This document shows positions 1 to 8,765 of a stretch of 64,000 bases of DNA, one piece after another. The DNA is taken from the NCBI RefSeq assembly GCF_003711105.1, contig NZ_CP023865.1, positions 1,214,001-1,278,000 on the forward strand, given 5' to 3'. This stretch comes from Actinoplanes teichomyceticus ATCC 31121 (lineage in GTDB: Bacteria > Actinomycetota > Actinomycetes > Mycobacteriales > Micromonosporaceae). How positions within the stretch are numbered: the first letter of the stretch is position 1; every line of letters begins with the position of its first letter. The position numbers and the translations under genes are program-made. Below the pieces are notes generated by a model that saw only the letters and a program-made list of their open reading frames with translations, did no database searches and had not been told where the DNA came from.

Positions 1-141
1 GGCGACGAGGTGGACAAGGGCGAGCTCAACAGGATCCATGACGCGGTGAAGTACAGCGGCGTCTACTTCGCCGAGGACCCCGCGAAGATCAGCGACATCT
101 TCCTGCAGGCGATCGGCTCGCGGACCGGCCTCAACGGCTGA
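1..141 (+). CDS. C-terminal fragment of an unidentified protein (vWA-like tail?)
   Basis: Only the last 46 codons are in the window, reading in frame from base 1 to the TGA at 139-141. The tail is hydrophilic and mixed helical (…VKYSGVYFAEDPAKISDIF…). The pattern of a small beta strand (GVYF), an acidic turn and a closing amphipathic helix is reminiscent of the last strand and helix of a von Willebrand factor A domain, but no MIDAS residues lie in the visible part, so this is only a guess. No terminator is obvious in the 66 bp before the convergent ROK gene. Confidence 0.4.
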   Translation, partial: GDEVDKGELNRIHDAVKYSGVYFAEDPAKISDIFLQAIGSRTGLNG

Positions 142-207
142 GATCGTGCGCGCGGCGAGGCGGCCGTCATCCCCGGCGGGATGGCGGCCGCCTTTCGCGT
201 ACGACGG

Positions 208-1341
208 TCAGCCCACCCGCCGCAGCCACGCCGCCGGGTCGTCGCGCACCCGCCGGATCACCGCGTCCGCCGCTCCCCGCACCGCGGCATCCGCGCCGAG
301 CCGTGCGGCCCGCACCGTGACCGGCGCCAGCCCGGCGGTCAGCACCCGCCGCCGCAGCTGCGTCTCGATCCCGTCGCGCAGCCGGTCGAAGTACGGCCCG
401 TACGCCCCGCCGAGCACGATCACCGGCACGTCCAGCAGGTTGACCACCGCGGACAGTGCGATCCCGAGCGCCGCGGCGGCCAGCGGCTCACCGGCGGCCA
501 ACGCTTCCTGACCGGCGTACTGCTCCAGGCAGCCGGTCGCGCCGCAGCGGCAGGGCCGCCCGTCCGGGAACACCGTCAGGTGCCCGATCTCGCCGCTCCA
601 GCCCCGCACGCCGCGGTACAGCTCGCCGTCGATCACCAGCCCGGCCCCGATCCCGATCTCGCCGGAGACGTACAGGAAGGTGGGGTCGCCGCCGGCCACC
701 CGCAGCTCGCCGAGCGCGGCCAGGTTGGCCTCGTTGTCGACGGCCAGCGGCAGGTCGGCGAGCTCGGGCACGGCGCGCAGCTGCGCCGGCGCGTCCACCT
801 CCTGCCAGCCCAGGTTGGGCGCGACCCGGACCAGCCCGGCGGGGGAGACCAGGCCGGGCACGGCGAGCGTGGCGCCGGCCACCACCAGGCCGTCGGCCTC
901 GGCGGCGAGCCGGGCCCGGGCGGCGAGCCGGCCCAGCGCGGCCAGCGCGCCGGCGGCCCCGGCCGGGCGCTGGTCGGCGTGCTCGGTGAAGCGCTGGCGG
1001 ACGGTGCCGGTCAGGTCGACGACGCAGGCGGCCAGGTAGTCGACGTTGATCTCGCAGCCGAGTCCGGCCGGGCCGGCCGAGGTGAGCGCGAGCCCGGCCG
1101 CCGGCCGCCCGGCCCCGGTGCGCGGCGGCGGGTCGAGCTCGATCAGCAGCCCGCCCTCGATCAGGTCGTCGACCAGCGCCGAGACGGTGGCCCGGGTCAG
1201 TCCGGTGGCGGCCGCGACGGCGGCCCGGGAGGGTGGATCCGCGCTGTTGGCCACGGTGTTCAGCACCAGCGCGAGATTATGGGCTCGCACGCTGGACTGC
1301 CGGACGGGGGCGCTCGAGGGGGAGGAGATCCGGGCCGTCAC
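208..1341 (-). CDS. xylR: ROK-family transcriptional repressor, probable xylose repressor
   Basis: 377 aa. An N-terminal winged helix (about residues 20-85, …SRAAVAAATGLTRATVSAL…) is followed by a ROK sugar-kinase-like fold. The ROK zinc signature is visible: His in GEIGHLTV and the cysteine cluster CRCGATGCLEQY. Divergent transcription from xylA-xylB makes it the likely xylose-responsive repressor of that operon; ligand and target are inferred from context. The start is GTG at 1341 with no convincing Shine-Dalgarno, so the gene may be leaderless or begin slightly downstream. Length agrees with XylR/NagC-type ROK repressors rather than with ROK glucokinases (about 300 aa without the HTH). Confidence 0.88.
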   Translation of the reverse strand: MTARISSPSSAPVRQSSVRAHNLALVLNTVANSADPPSRAAVAAATGLTRATVSALVDDLIEGGLLIELDPPPRTGAGRPAAGLALTSAGPAGLGCEINVDYLAACVVDLTGTVRQRFTEHADQRPAGAAGALAALGRLAARARLAAEADGLVVAGATLAVPGLVSPAGLVRVAPNLGWQEVDAPAQLRAVPELADLPLAVDNEANLAALGELRVAGGDPTFLYVSGEIGIGAGLVIDGELYRGVRGWSGEIGHLTVFPDGRPCRCGATGCLEQYAGQEALAAGEPLAAAALGIALSAVVNLLDVPVIVLGGAYGPYFDRLRDGIETQLRRRVLTAGLAPVTVRAARLGADAAVRGAADAVIRRVRDDPAAWLRRVG

Positions 1342-1425
1342 GGTCTTGACAATGCCATACCCCGCCCAAATAATTCAGCCAATAAACAAATCGCAGCTGT
1401 TTCCTGCGTTTCGTGGAGGTAACCC
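1342..1425 (+). promoter_or_regulatory. xylR-xylA divergent control region with candidate promoter
   Basis: Toward xylA there is TTGACA at 1346-1351 and AATAAT at 1369-1374, separated by 17 bp, followed by an A/T-rich tract unusual for this GC-rich window. AATAA occurs twice as direct repeats (1369-1373 and 1381-1385) over the -10 and start region, a plausible site for the ROK repressor. Seen: the motifs and spacing. Inferred: promoter use and repressor binding. The xylA ribosome-binding site GGAGG lies at 1415-1419, six bases before the GTG. Confidence 0.55.
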
Positions 1426-2610
1426 GTGTCGCTCCAGGCCACACGCGAAGACAAGTTCTCCTTCGGTCTCTGGACCGTCGGCTGGCAGGCGCGCGACCCG
1501 TTCGGTGACGCCACCCGGCCCGCCCTCGACCCGGTGGAGGCGGTGCACAAGCTGGCCGAGATCGGTGCGTACGGCATCACGTTCCACGACGACGACCTGG
1601 TGCCGTTCGGCGCGGACGCGCAGACCCGCGACGGCATCGTCGCCGGGTTCAAGAAGGCGCTGGACGAGACCGGCCTGATCGTGCCGATGGTGACCACCAA
1701 CCTGTTCACCCACCCGGTGTTCAAGGACGGCGGCTTCACCAGCAACGACCGCTCCGTCCGGCGGTACGCCATCCGCAAGGTGCTGCGCCAGATGGACCTC
1801 GGCGCCGAGCTGGGCGCCAAGACCCTGGTGCTGTGGGGCGGCCGCGAGGGCGCGGAGTACGACTCGGCCAAGGACGTCAAGGCCGCGCTCGACCGTTACC
1901 GCGAGGCCCTCAACCTGCTCGCGCAGTACTCCGAGGACCGCGGCTACGGCTTCCGCTTCGCCATCGAGCCGAAGCCGAACGAGCCCCGCGGCGACATCCT
2001 GCTGCCCACCGCCGGGCACGCCATCGCGTTCGTGCAGGAGCTGGAGCGCTCCGAGCTGTTCGGCATCAACCCCGAGGTCGGCCACGAGCAGATGTCGAAC
2101 CTCAACTTCGCCCAGGGCATCGCCCAGGCGCTGTGGCACGGCAAGCTCTTCCACATCGACCTGAACGGCCAGCACGGCCCGAAGTACGACCAGGACCTGG
2201 TCTTCGGCCACGGCGACCTGCTCAACGCGTTCGCCCTGGTCGACCTGCTGGAGAACGGCCCGGACGGCGGCCCGGCCTACGACGGCCCGCGGCACTTCGA
2301 CTACAAGCCGTCGCGCACCGAGGACTTCGACGGCGTCTGGGCGTCGGCCGCGGCCAACATCCGGATGTACCTGCTGCTCAAGGAGCGGGCCAAGGCGTTC
2401 CGCGCCGACCCGGAGGTGCAGGAGGCGCTGGCCGCGTCGCGGGTGGCCGAGCTGAGCACGCCGACGCTGAACCCCGGCGAGACCTACGCCGACCTGCTCG
2501 CCGACCGCAGCGCGTTCGAGGACTTCGACGCCGACGCCGCCGGCGCTCAGGGCTACGGCTTCGTCCGGCTGAACCAGCTCGCGATCGAGCACCTGCTCGG
2601 GGCGCGCTGA
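1426..2610 (+). CDS. xylA: Xylose isomerase
   Basis: 394 aa, full length for the actinobacterial class I enzyme. Interconverts D-xylose and D-xylulose in the cytoplasm with two divalent metals. Visible hallmarks are the catalytic histidine in GITFHDDD (His54), the [12 protein letters not shown] motif, metal-site [10 protein letters not shown] (about 180), EVGHEQ (about 216-221) and the HIDLNGQ…DQDLVFG block carrying the remaining metal aspartates. The GTG start has a strong GGAGG six bases upstream. The stop at 2610 is two bases from the xylB ATG, so the two genes are almost certainly cotranscribed and under the divergent ROK repressor. Confidence 0.97.
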   Translation: MSLQATREDKFSFGLWTVGWQARDPFGDATRPALDPVEAVHKLAEIGAYGITFHDDDLVPFGADAQTRDGIVAGFKKALDETGLIVPMVTTNLFTHPVFKDGGFTSNDRSVRRYAIRKVLRQMDLGAELGAKTLVLWGGREGAEYDSAKDVKAALDRYREALNLLAQYSEDRGYGFRFAIEPKPNEPRGDILLPTAGHAIAFVQELERSELFGINPEVGHEQMSNLNFAQGIAQALWHGKLFHIDLNGQHGPKYDQDLVFGHGDLLNAFALVDLLENGPDGGPAYDGPRHFDYKPSRTEDFDGVWASAAANIRMYLLLKERAKAFRADPEVQEALAASRVAELSTPTLNPGETYADLLADRSAFEDFDADAAGAQGYGFVRLNQLAIEHLLGAR

Positions 2611-2612
2611 CC

Positions 2613-4013
2613 ATGGCGCTGGTTGCCGGGATCGACAGCTCCACCCAGTCCTGCAAGGTCGTCGTCCGGGACGCCGAGACCGGGAAACTCGTCCGGCAGG
2701 GCCGGGCAAGCCACCCGGACGGCACCGAGGTGCATCCGGACGCCTGGTGGGCGGCGTTGCAGCAGGCGATCGAGGAGGCCGGCGGCCTGGACGACGTGGC
2801 CGCCGCGTCGGTCGCCGGCCAGCAGCACGGCATGGTCGTGCTGGACGAGAACGGTGACGTGGTCCGCCCGGCGCTGCTGTGGAACGACACCCGCAGCGCC
2901 GGCGCGGCCGCCGACCTGATCGCGGAGCTCGGCGGCGCGGACCGGTGGGCGGAGGCGGTCGGCATCGTGCCGGTCGCCAGCTTCACCCTGACCAAGCTGC
3001 GCTGGCTGGCCCGCCACGAGCCGTCGAACGCGGCCCGGGTGGCCGCGGTCTGCCTGCCGCACGACTGGCTCACCTGGAAGCTGTCCGGTTCCACCGACCT
3101 CGCCGACCTGCGGACCGACCGCAGCGACGCCAGTGGCACCCTCTACTGGTCCGCCAGGACCGGGCAGTACCGGCCCGACCTGCTGGAGCTCGGCTTCGGC
3201 CGGCCGCTGCGGGTGCCCGAGGTGCTCGGCCCGACCGGTGTCGCCGGGCACCTGCGCAACGGCGCGCCCCTGGGGCCGGGCGCCGGTGACAACGCGGCGG
3301 CCGCTCTCGGCGCCGGCGCGCTGCCCGGCGACGTGATCGTCTCGATCGGCACGTCCGGCACCGTGTTCGTCTCGTCGGACACGGCGCCGGTCGACCCGAG
3401 CGGCACGGTGGCCGGCTTCGCCGACACCACCGGGCGGTTCCTGCCGATCGTGGTCACCCTCAACGCCGCCCGGGTGCTGGACGCGGCCGCCAAGCTGCTC
3501 GGCGTCTCGCACGAGGAGCTGTCCCGGCTCGCGCTCGCCGCGCCGGCCGGTGCGGACGGCCTGGTCCTGGTGCCGTACCTGGAGGGGGAGCGGACCCCGA
3601 ACCGGCCGGACGCCACCGGCGCGATCCACGGGCTCACCCTCCGCACGTCCGACCCGGCGCACCTGGCCCGGGCCGCCGTCGAGGGGATGCTCTGCGCCCT
3701 CGCCGACGGGCTGGACGCGCTGGTCGCGCACGGCGCCGAGGCGAACCGGATCGTGCTGGTCGGCGGTGGGGCGCGCAGCGAGGCGGTCCGCCGCGTCGCG
3801 CCCGCGCTGTTCGGCAAGCCGGTGCTGGTCCCGCCGCCCGGCGAGTACGTCGCCGACGGCGCGGCCCGCCAGGCCGCGTGGGTCACCGCGGGCGGGAGCG
3901 CCCCGCCCGTCTGGTCCGCGGAAACCCCTGCGCTGTACGAGGACGCGCCCGTCCCGCTCATCCGCGAGCAGTACGCCGCCGCCCAGCACGCCGTGCTGGA
4001 CCGCGCCCGCTGA
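2613..4013 (+). CDS. xylB: Xylulokinase
   Basis: 466 aa FGGY-family kinase that phosphorylates D-xylulose to D-xylulose 5-phosphate, the step after XylA. N-terminal phosphate-binding loop [10 protein letters not shown], substrate contacts near QQHGMV and WNDTRS, the catalytic-base region [11 protein letters not shown], the second nucleotide loop SIGTSGTVF and a C-terminal GGGARS adenosine motif are all in order. The frame is open far upstream inside xylA, but the ATG at 2613, immediately after the xylA stop, begins the conserved [10 protein letters not shown]. Followed by a strong terminator, so this is a two-gene operon. Confidence 0.96.
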   Translation: MALVAGIDSSTQSCKVVVRDAETGKLVRQGRASHPDGTEVHPDAWWAALQQAIEEAGGLDDVAAASVAGQQHGMVVLDENGDVVRPALLWNDTRSAGAAADLIAELGGADRWAEAVGIVPVASFTLTKLRWLARHEPSNAARVAAVCLPHDWLTWKLSGSTDLADLRTDRSDASGTLYWSARTGQYRPDLLELGFGRPLRVPEVLGPTGVAGHLRNGAPLGPGAGDNAAAALGAGALPGDVIVSIGTSGTVFVSSDTAPVDPSGTVAGFADTTGRFLPIVVTLNAARVLDAAAKLLGVSHEELSRLALAAPAGADGLVLVPYLEGERTPNRPDATGAIHGLTLRTSDPAHLARAAVEGMLCALADGLDALVAHGAEANRIVLVGGGARSEAVRRVAPALFGKPVLVPPPGEYVADGAARQAAWVTAGGSAPPVWSAETPALYEDAPVPLIREQYAAAQHAVLDRAR

Positions 4014-4028
4014 CCGCCCGAGCGACCC

Positions 4029-4098
4029 GGTTCCGGCCGGTTCCCGCGGTGTCTCGAGGCCCCCCGAGACACCGCGGCGAACCGGCCGGAACCTTTTT
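4029..4098 (+). terminator. Strong intrinsic terminator after xylAB
   Basis: A stem of about 28 bp (4029-4056 with 4065-4093, one bulged base) closes an 8-base loop and is followed directly by TTTTT at 4094-4098. The U-tract gives the direction: it ends the xylAB transcript and insulates it from the pectinase genes. Confidence 0.9.
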
Positions 4099-4222
4099 CG
4101 CCAGAACCTGTTGTCACGCCCCCACGGCGGCATCTACGTACCGGCAGCCTCGATCGGTCCTCGATCGCGGGCGGCCCGGCCGACACCCCCTCGGCCGATC
4201 CCCGTGCGTAGGAAGGACCGCA

Positions 4223-5680
4223 GTGCCAGAGGGAAGATCTCGCAAGCGGAAACTGTTCGGCGCGGCGGCCGCCGTCGCCGTGCCGGCCGGCCTGATCGGC
4301 TGGGCGGTGCTGCCGTCGGACGCGGCCGTGGCGCCGGTGGCCGGCAGCACGTACACGCTGGCGGTGAAGAAGAGCGGCATGTGCCTGGACGTGCCGTCGG
4401 CGTCGAAGGACAACGGCGCGCTGTTGCAGCAGTGGGGTTGCACGTCGGGCGCGGCGTGGCAGCGGTTCACGCTGGTGGCGGCCGGGTCGGCGTACCTGAT
4501 CCGGAACGTGAACAGCGGCAGGTGCGTCGACGTGCCGGGCGCTTCGACGGTGTCGGGCACGCGGGTGCAGCAGTGGGGTTGCGCGAGCGGGCAGAGCAAC
4601 CAGCAGTGGAAGCTGACGGCGAGCGGGACGGGTACGTACCAGATCGTCAATGTCGGTACCGGACTGTGCCTGTCCGACCAGGCGGCGTCGACCGCCTCGG
4701 GCGCGGCGATCATCCAGGAGACGTGCACCGCCAACAGCAACAAGCAGTGGGCGTTCAACCCGGTCGGTTCCACCGCGACCCCGACCGCGACCGCCGGCTC
4801 GTACACCGTGGCGTCCGACGGGACCGGTAGGTACAAGACGGTGCAGGCGGCGATCAACGCGGTGCCGGCGAACAACACCGGCCGGGTCACCATCACGATC
4901 AAGCCCGGGACCTACCGTGAGGTCGTCACGGTGCCGGCCAACAAGCCGTACATCACGCTCGAGGGCGGTGGCAGCGCGGCGTCCGACGTGGTGATCGTCT
5001 ACAACAACTCCGCGCACACCAGCGGAACCTCGGGCAGCGCGAGCGTGGCGGTCGCCGGCAAGGACTTCGTCGCGAGCAACCTCACGTTCGCCAACGACTA
5101 CGACGAGGACACGTACGCCGACGGCGACCAGGCCGTGGCCCTGAAGATCGACGGCGACCGGGCGCAGCTGGACAACGTCCGGGTGCTCGGCGACCAGGAC
5201 ACCCTGCTGATCAACAGCGGCCGGACCTACGTGCGCAACTCGTACGTCGAGGGCACCGTCGACTTCATCTTCGGCAGCGGCACCGCGGTCTTCACCGCGA
5301 CGAAGATCTACGAGAAGCGGACCACCGGCGGCCCGATCACCGCGGCCCGCACGGACCCGGCCAACCCGTACGGCTTCCTCTTCCACAGGTGCACGATCAC
5401 CGGCGCCACCAACAACACCACCCAGCTGGGCCGCCCGTGGGGCCCGACCGCGCAGGTGCTGTTCCGCGAGAGCAGCCTCAGCGCCACCATGAGGACCGCC
5501 CAGCCGTGGACCGACATGTCGGGCAACTCCTGGAAGAACGCCCGGTTCCTGGAGTACCGCAACACCGGCCCGGGCGCGACCGCCAACAGCAACCGGCCGC
5601 AGCTCAGTGACGCGCAGGCCGCCAACTACACCCCGCAGAGGTACCTGGCGGGCTCGGACAACTGGAACCCGGTGGGTTGA
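4223..5680 (+). CDS. Secreted pectin methylesterase with N-terminal ricin-type lectin domain
   Basis: 485 aa from the GTG at 4223, chosen because AGGAAGGA (4210-4217) sits just before it although the frame is open further upstream. A Sec signal (Arg/Lys-rich start, then a hydrophobic AAAVAVPAGLIGWAV core) leads to a beta-trefoil carbohydrate-binding module at about 40-170 with three QQW repeats, a Thr-rich linker, then a family CE8 pectinesterase domain (about 190-485). Catalytic motifs are intact: GTYREVV, QAVAL, GDQDTLL, VDFIFGSG and LGRPWGP. It would de-esterify homogalacturonan outside the cell, preparing it for the adjacent pectate lyase. The lectin module is nearly identical in DNA to that of the next gene. 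Confidence 0.94.
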   Translation: MPEGRSRKRKLFGAAAAVAVPAGLIGWAVLPSDAAVAPVAGSTYTLAVKKSGMCLDVPSASKDNGALLQQWGCTSGAAWQRFTLVAAGSAYLIRNVNSGRCVDVPGASTVSGTRVQQWGCASGQSNQQWKLTASGTGTYQIVNVGTGLCLSDQAASTASGAAIIQETCTANSNKQWAFNPVGSTATPTATAGSYTVASDGTGRYKTVQAAINAVPANNTGRVTITIKPGTYREVVTVPANKPYITLEGGGSAASDVVIVYNNSAHTSGTSGSASVAVAGKDFVASNLTFANDYDEDTYADGDQAVALKIDGDRAQLDNVRVLGDQDTLLINSGRTYVRNSYVEGTVDFIFGSGTAVFTATKIYEKRTTGGPITAARTDPANPYGFLFHRCTITGATNNTTQLGRPWGPTAQVLFRESSLSATMRTAQPWTDMSGNSWKNARFLEYRNTGPGATANSNRPQLSDAQAANYTPQRYLAGSDNWNPVG

Positions 5681-5682
5681 TC

Positions 5683-7155
5683 ATGACAATCTCGACGAAG
5701 CGGGCCGCGCTGACGGCCGTCGTCCTCGCCGTCCCGGCGGCGATCATCGGGTGGGCGGTGCTGCCGTCGGACGCGGCGACCGTCCCGGCCGCGGGCGGCA
5801 CGTACACGTTGACGGTGACGAAGAGCGGCAAGTGCATCGACGTGCCGTCGGCGTCGAAGGACAACGGCGCGCTGCTGCAGCAGTGGGGTTGCACGTCCGG
5901 CGCGGCGTGGCAGCAGTTCACGCTGGTCGCGGCCGGGTCGAACTACCTGATCCGGAACGTGAACAGCGGCAGGTGCATCGACGTGCCGGGCGCCTCGACC
6001 GCCTCCGGCACGCGGCTGCAGCAGTGGGGTTGCGCGAGCGGGCAGGCCAACCAGCAGTGGAAGCTGACCGCCGGCGGCGCCGGCACCTACCAGATCGTCA
6101 ACGCCGGCAACGGCCTGTGCATCTCGGACCAGGGCGCGTCGACCGCCTCCGGCGCGTCGATCATCCAGGAGACCTGCACCGCCAACTCCCACAAGCAGTG
6201 GACGTTCAACCCGGTCACCACCGCCACCGCGACGGACGGCCCGACCGCCGGCGGCCGCACCTGGTCGAACACCGCGGACGGCTTCGCCTCCACCGGCGGC
6301 GGGACGACCGGCGGCGCGGCCGGCCCGACGGTCACCGTCACGACCCTGGCCGACCTGACGAAGTACGTCACGGCCACCGAACCGTACGTGATCAAGGTGG
6401 CCTCGGCGATCACGGTCATCCCGAAGGGCACCGAGCTGAAGGTGAAGTCGAACAAGACCATCGTCGGGGTCGGCACCAGCGGCCACATCGTCGGCGGCGG
6501 CTTCTTCCTCGGCGCCGGGGTGCGCAACGTGATCATCCGGAACCTGACCATCCGGGACGCGGCGATGACCGAGGACGACCCGGACGACAAGGTCTACGAC
6601 CACGACGGCATCCAGATGGACACCGCCGACCACGTCTGGATCGACCACAACACCATCACCAGCATGAACGACGGCCTGATCGACAGCCGCAAGGACACCT
6701 CGTACCTGACCGTGTCGTGGAACATCCTGGCGAACCAGAACAAGGCGTTCGGCATCGGCTGGACCGACAACGTGACCGCGCGGATGACCATCCACCACAA
6801 CTGGATCCACGACACCAACCAGCGCAACCCGAGCGTGGACAACGTGGCGCTGGCCCACCTCTACAACAACTACATGCAGAACATCACGTCGTACGGCAAC
6901 CTGTCGCGGGGCTCGACGAAGCTGGTGCTGGAGAACAGCTACTTCGACCACGTGGCGAACCCGTACAACGTCGACGACCCCGCGAAGGGTCAGCTCAGGC
7001 AGTCCGGCAGCATCGTGGTGAACTCGTCCGGCAGGCAGGTCACCAACGGCTCCGCGTTCAATCCGTCCAGCTACTACCCGTACACGCTGGACGCCGCCGC
7101 GGACGTGCCCGCGCTGCTGAAGAAGTACGCCGGTCCGCAGGCCGACATCGGCTGA
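5683..7155 (+). CDS. Secreted pectate lyase (PL1) with N-terminal ricin-type lectin domain
   Basis: 490 aa from the ATG at 5683; an in-frame TTG at 5677 is a weaker alternative. Only two bases separate it from the pectinesterase stop, so the pair is an operon. Signal peptide, then a beta-trefoil lectin (about 35-175), a short linker, then a parallel beta-helix family 1 pectate lyase: VIKV, NKTIVGVG, NVIIRNLTI, the calcium-site DHDGIQMD, VWIDHNTI, and IHHNWIHDTNQRNPSVDN. The family's usual RxPxxR reads RNPSVD here, so the first Arg and Pro are kept but the last Arg is replaced. It cleaves de-esterified pectin by beta-elimination, the product of the upstream enzyme. Confidence 0.93.
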   Translation: MTISTKRAALTAVVLAVPAAIIGWAVLPSDAATVPAAGGTYTLTVTKSGKCIDVPSASKDNGALLQQWGCTSGAAWQQFTLVAAGSNYLIRNVNSGRCIDVPGASTASGTRLQQWGCASGQANQQWKLTAGGAGTYQIVNAGNGLCISDQGASTASGASIIQETCTANSHKQWTFNPVTTATATDGPTAGGRTWSNTADGFASTGGGTTGGAAGPTVTVTTLADLTKYVTATEPYVIKVASAITVIPKGTELKVKSNKTIVGVGTSGHIVGGGFFLGAGVRNVIIRNLTIRDAAMTEDDPDDKVYDHDGIQMDTADHVWIDHNTITSMNDGLIDSRKDTSYLTVSWNILANQNKAFGIGWTDNVTARMTIHHNWIHDTNQRNPSVDNVALAHLYNNYMQNITSYGNLSRGSTKLVLENSYFDHVANPYNVDDPAKGQLRQSGSIVVNSSGRQVTNGSAFNPSSYYPYTLDAAADVPALLKKYAGPQADIG

Positions 7156-7174
7156 GCTGACCGGCCGCGCTGCG

Positions 7175-7247
7175 CCCGGCGATGACCCGGAGTGCCGAGA
7201 ACGACCAGCGAAGCGTGGTCGTCCTCGGCACTCACGTCATCGCCGGG
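7175..7247 (+). terminator. Large stem-loop terminator after the pectinase operon
   Basis: The arms CCCGGCGATGAC…GAACGACCA (from 7175) and TGGTCGTC…TCATCGCCGGG (to 7247) form a stem of about 32 bp with a few mismatches around GCGAAGCG. There is no U-tract, as is common in actinomycetes. It separates the pectate lyase from the MFS gene on the same strand. Confidence 0.7.
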
Positions 7248-7310
7248 CGGAATGCGTGGTCGCCGACCGGCGGCGGCGCAGCACGGCGCGGCGGCTAGCC
7301 TTCTCCCGTG

Positions 7311-8765
7311 ATGAGCAGGGGCGGGGCCACGCACCGCGGCTACAGCGTCGTGGTCTTCGTGCTCCTGGCCTCCCTGGACAACGTGGCGATCGGCATCGTG
7401 CCGCCGCTGTACGGCAGCATCGCCGGCGACTTCGGCGTGGGCGAGGGGCACATCGCCCTGGCCACCACGATCATGTTCGGCATCAGCGCGGTCGCCGCGA
7501 TCGGCTGGGCGTACGCCGGTGACCGCACCGATCGCAAACCGGTGCTGATCCTGGGCACGGTGATCTGGGTCGCCGGCACCGCATGGTCCGGGCTGGCCGG
7601 CGGCTACGGCTGGTTCCTCGGCGCCCAGGTGCTCGCCGCGGTCGGCCTGGGCGCGGTCGCCTCGGTGAGCTTCTCGGTGGTCAGCGACCTGATCTCGCCG
7701 CGCCGCCGGGGCCTGGTGATGAGTTTCTGGGGCCTGTCGCAGGGCGTCGGCACGCTGGCCGGCACCCTGACCGGCGGGATCCTCGGGCACACCGACTGGC
7801 GCCGGCCGTTCCTGGTCACCGCGGTCGCCGGGCTCGCCGCCACGCTGGCCTACCTGTTCACCTACAACGTGCCGCGCGGCGACAGCCAGCCCGAGCTGGC
7901 CGGGGTCGACTACGACGAGCGTATCCACCACGACCACCTGCCGGTCATCCTCGGCCGGCGCACCAACGTCTGGCTGATCCTGCAGGGCGGCACCGCGCAG
8001 ATCGCCTTCGGCTCGCTGGTCTGGCTGCCGGTGCTGTTCCGCGCCCGGGCCGAGGACCAGGGGTACTCGACGCCGACCGCGGTGCTGGTCGGCAGCGTGT
8101 TCGCGACCGTCTTCCAGCTCGGCGCGGCGCTGTCGATCCTCGGCGGGCTGGCCGGGGACCGGCTGCAACGCCGTACGCCCCGGGGCCGTGCCCTGGTCGC
8201 GGCGATCGGCGTGCTCGCCGCCGTGCCGTTCTACGTGGTGTTGTTCTTCGTCCCGATGCGGATCACCGTGCCGGACGGCGCGGGCACCGGCGCGGTGATC
8301 CGTGGCGTGCTGGACAACGTGGTGACCGAGCCGACCGTCGCCGCCTGCCTGGCCACCGCGGTCTTCGCGCTGATGCTGACCTCGGCCAACTCGCCGAACT
8401 GGTTCGCCATGATCGCCGACGTGAACCCGCCCGAGCACCGGGGCACCGTCTACAGCCTGGGCAACCTGGTCAACGGCGCCGGCCGGGCCGGCGGCAACGC
8501 CCTGGTCGGGGTGGCCTTCCAACGGCTGTCCGGGGCCTTCCCGCCGCCGCTGAACTACGCGGTCGGGCTGGCCGCGTTCCAGCTCTTCTTCATCCCCACC
8601 GGGATCATGTACTGGCTGGCCAGCAGGACGGTCGCGGCGGACATGGCCGCCACCCACGCCGCCCTGCTGGCCACCGCGTCAGGCAAGCGCCCACACGGTG
8701 ACGTCGGTGGGGACCCGGCCGTCGACGTCGAGCGGCTCACTGCTGAGCAGGACCCGGACGCCTGA
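7311..8765 (+). CDS. Major facilitator superfamily permease
   Basis: 484 aa; ATG at 7311, with a GTG one codon upstream (7308) also possible; no clear Shine-Dalgarno. About twelve hydrophobic segments, with the MFS loop signature GDRTDRKP between helices 2 and 3 and a further RRRGLVMS loop. The distribution (opening LLASLDNVAIGIVPPLYGSIAGDF) resembles Spinster/ACS-like MFS carriers. Substrate unknown: a sugar or organic acid is possible given the neighbouring GH13 enzyme, but the genes converge rather than form an operon. The last 29 codons overlap the 3' end of the GH13 gene on the opposite strand. Confidence 0.85.
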   Translation: MSRGGATHRGYSVVVFVLLASLDNVAIGIVPPLYGSIAGDFGVGEGHIALATTIMFGISAVAAIGWAYAGDRTDRKPVLILGTVIWVAGTAWSGLAGGYGWFLGAQVLAAVGLGAVASVSFSVVSDLISPRRRGLVMSFWGLSQGVGTLAGTLTGGILGHTDWRRPFLVTAVAGLAATLAYLFTYNVPRGDSQPELAGVDYDERIHHDHLPVILGRRTNVWLILQGGTAQIAFGSLVWLPVLFRARAEDQGYSTPTAVLVGSVFATVFQLGAALSILGGLAGDRLQRRTPRGRALVAAIGVLAAVPFYVVLFFVPMRITVPDGAGTGAVIRGVLDNVVTEPTVAACLATAVFALMLTSANSPNWFAMIADVNPPEHRGTVYSLGNLVNGAGRAGGNALVGVAFQRLSGAFPPPLNYAVGLAAFQLFFIPTGIMYWLASRTVAADMAATHAALLATASGKRPHGDVGGDPAVDVERLTAEQDPDA

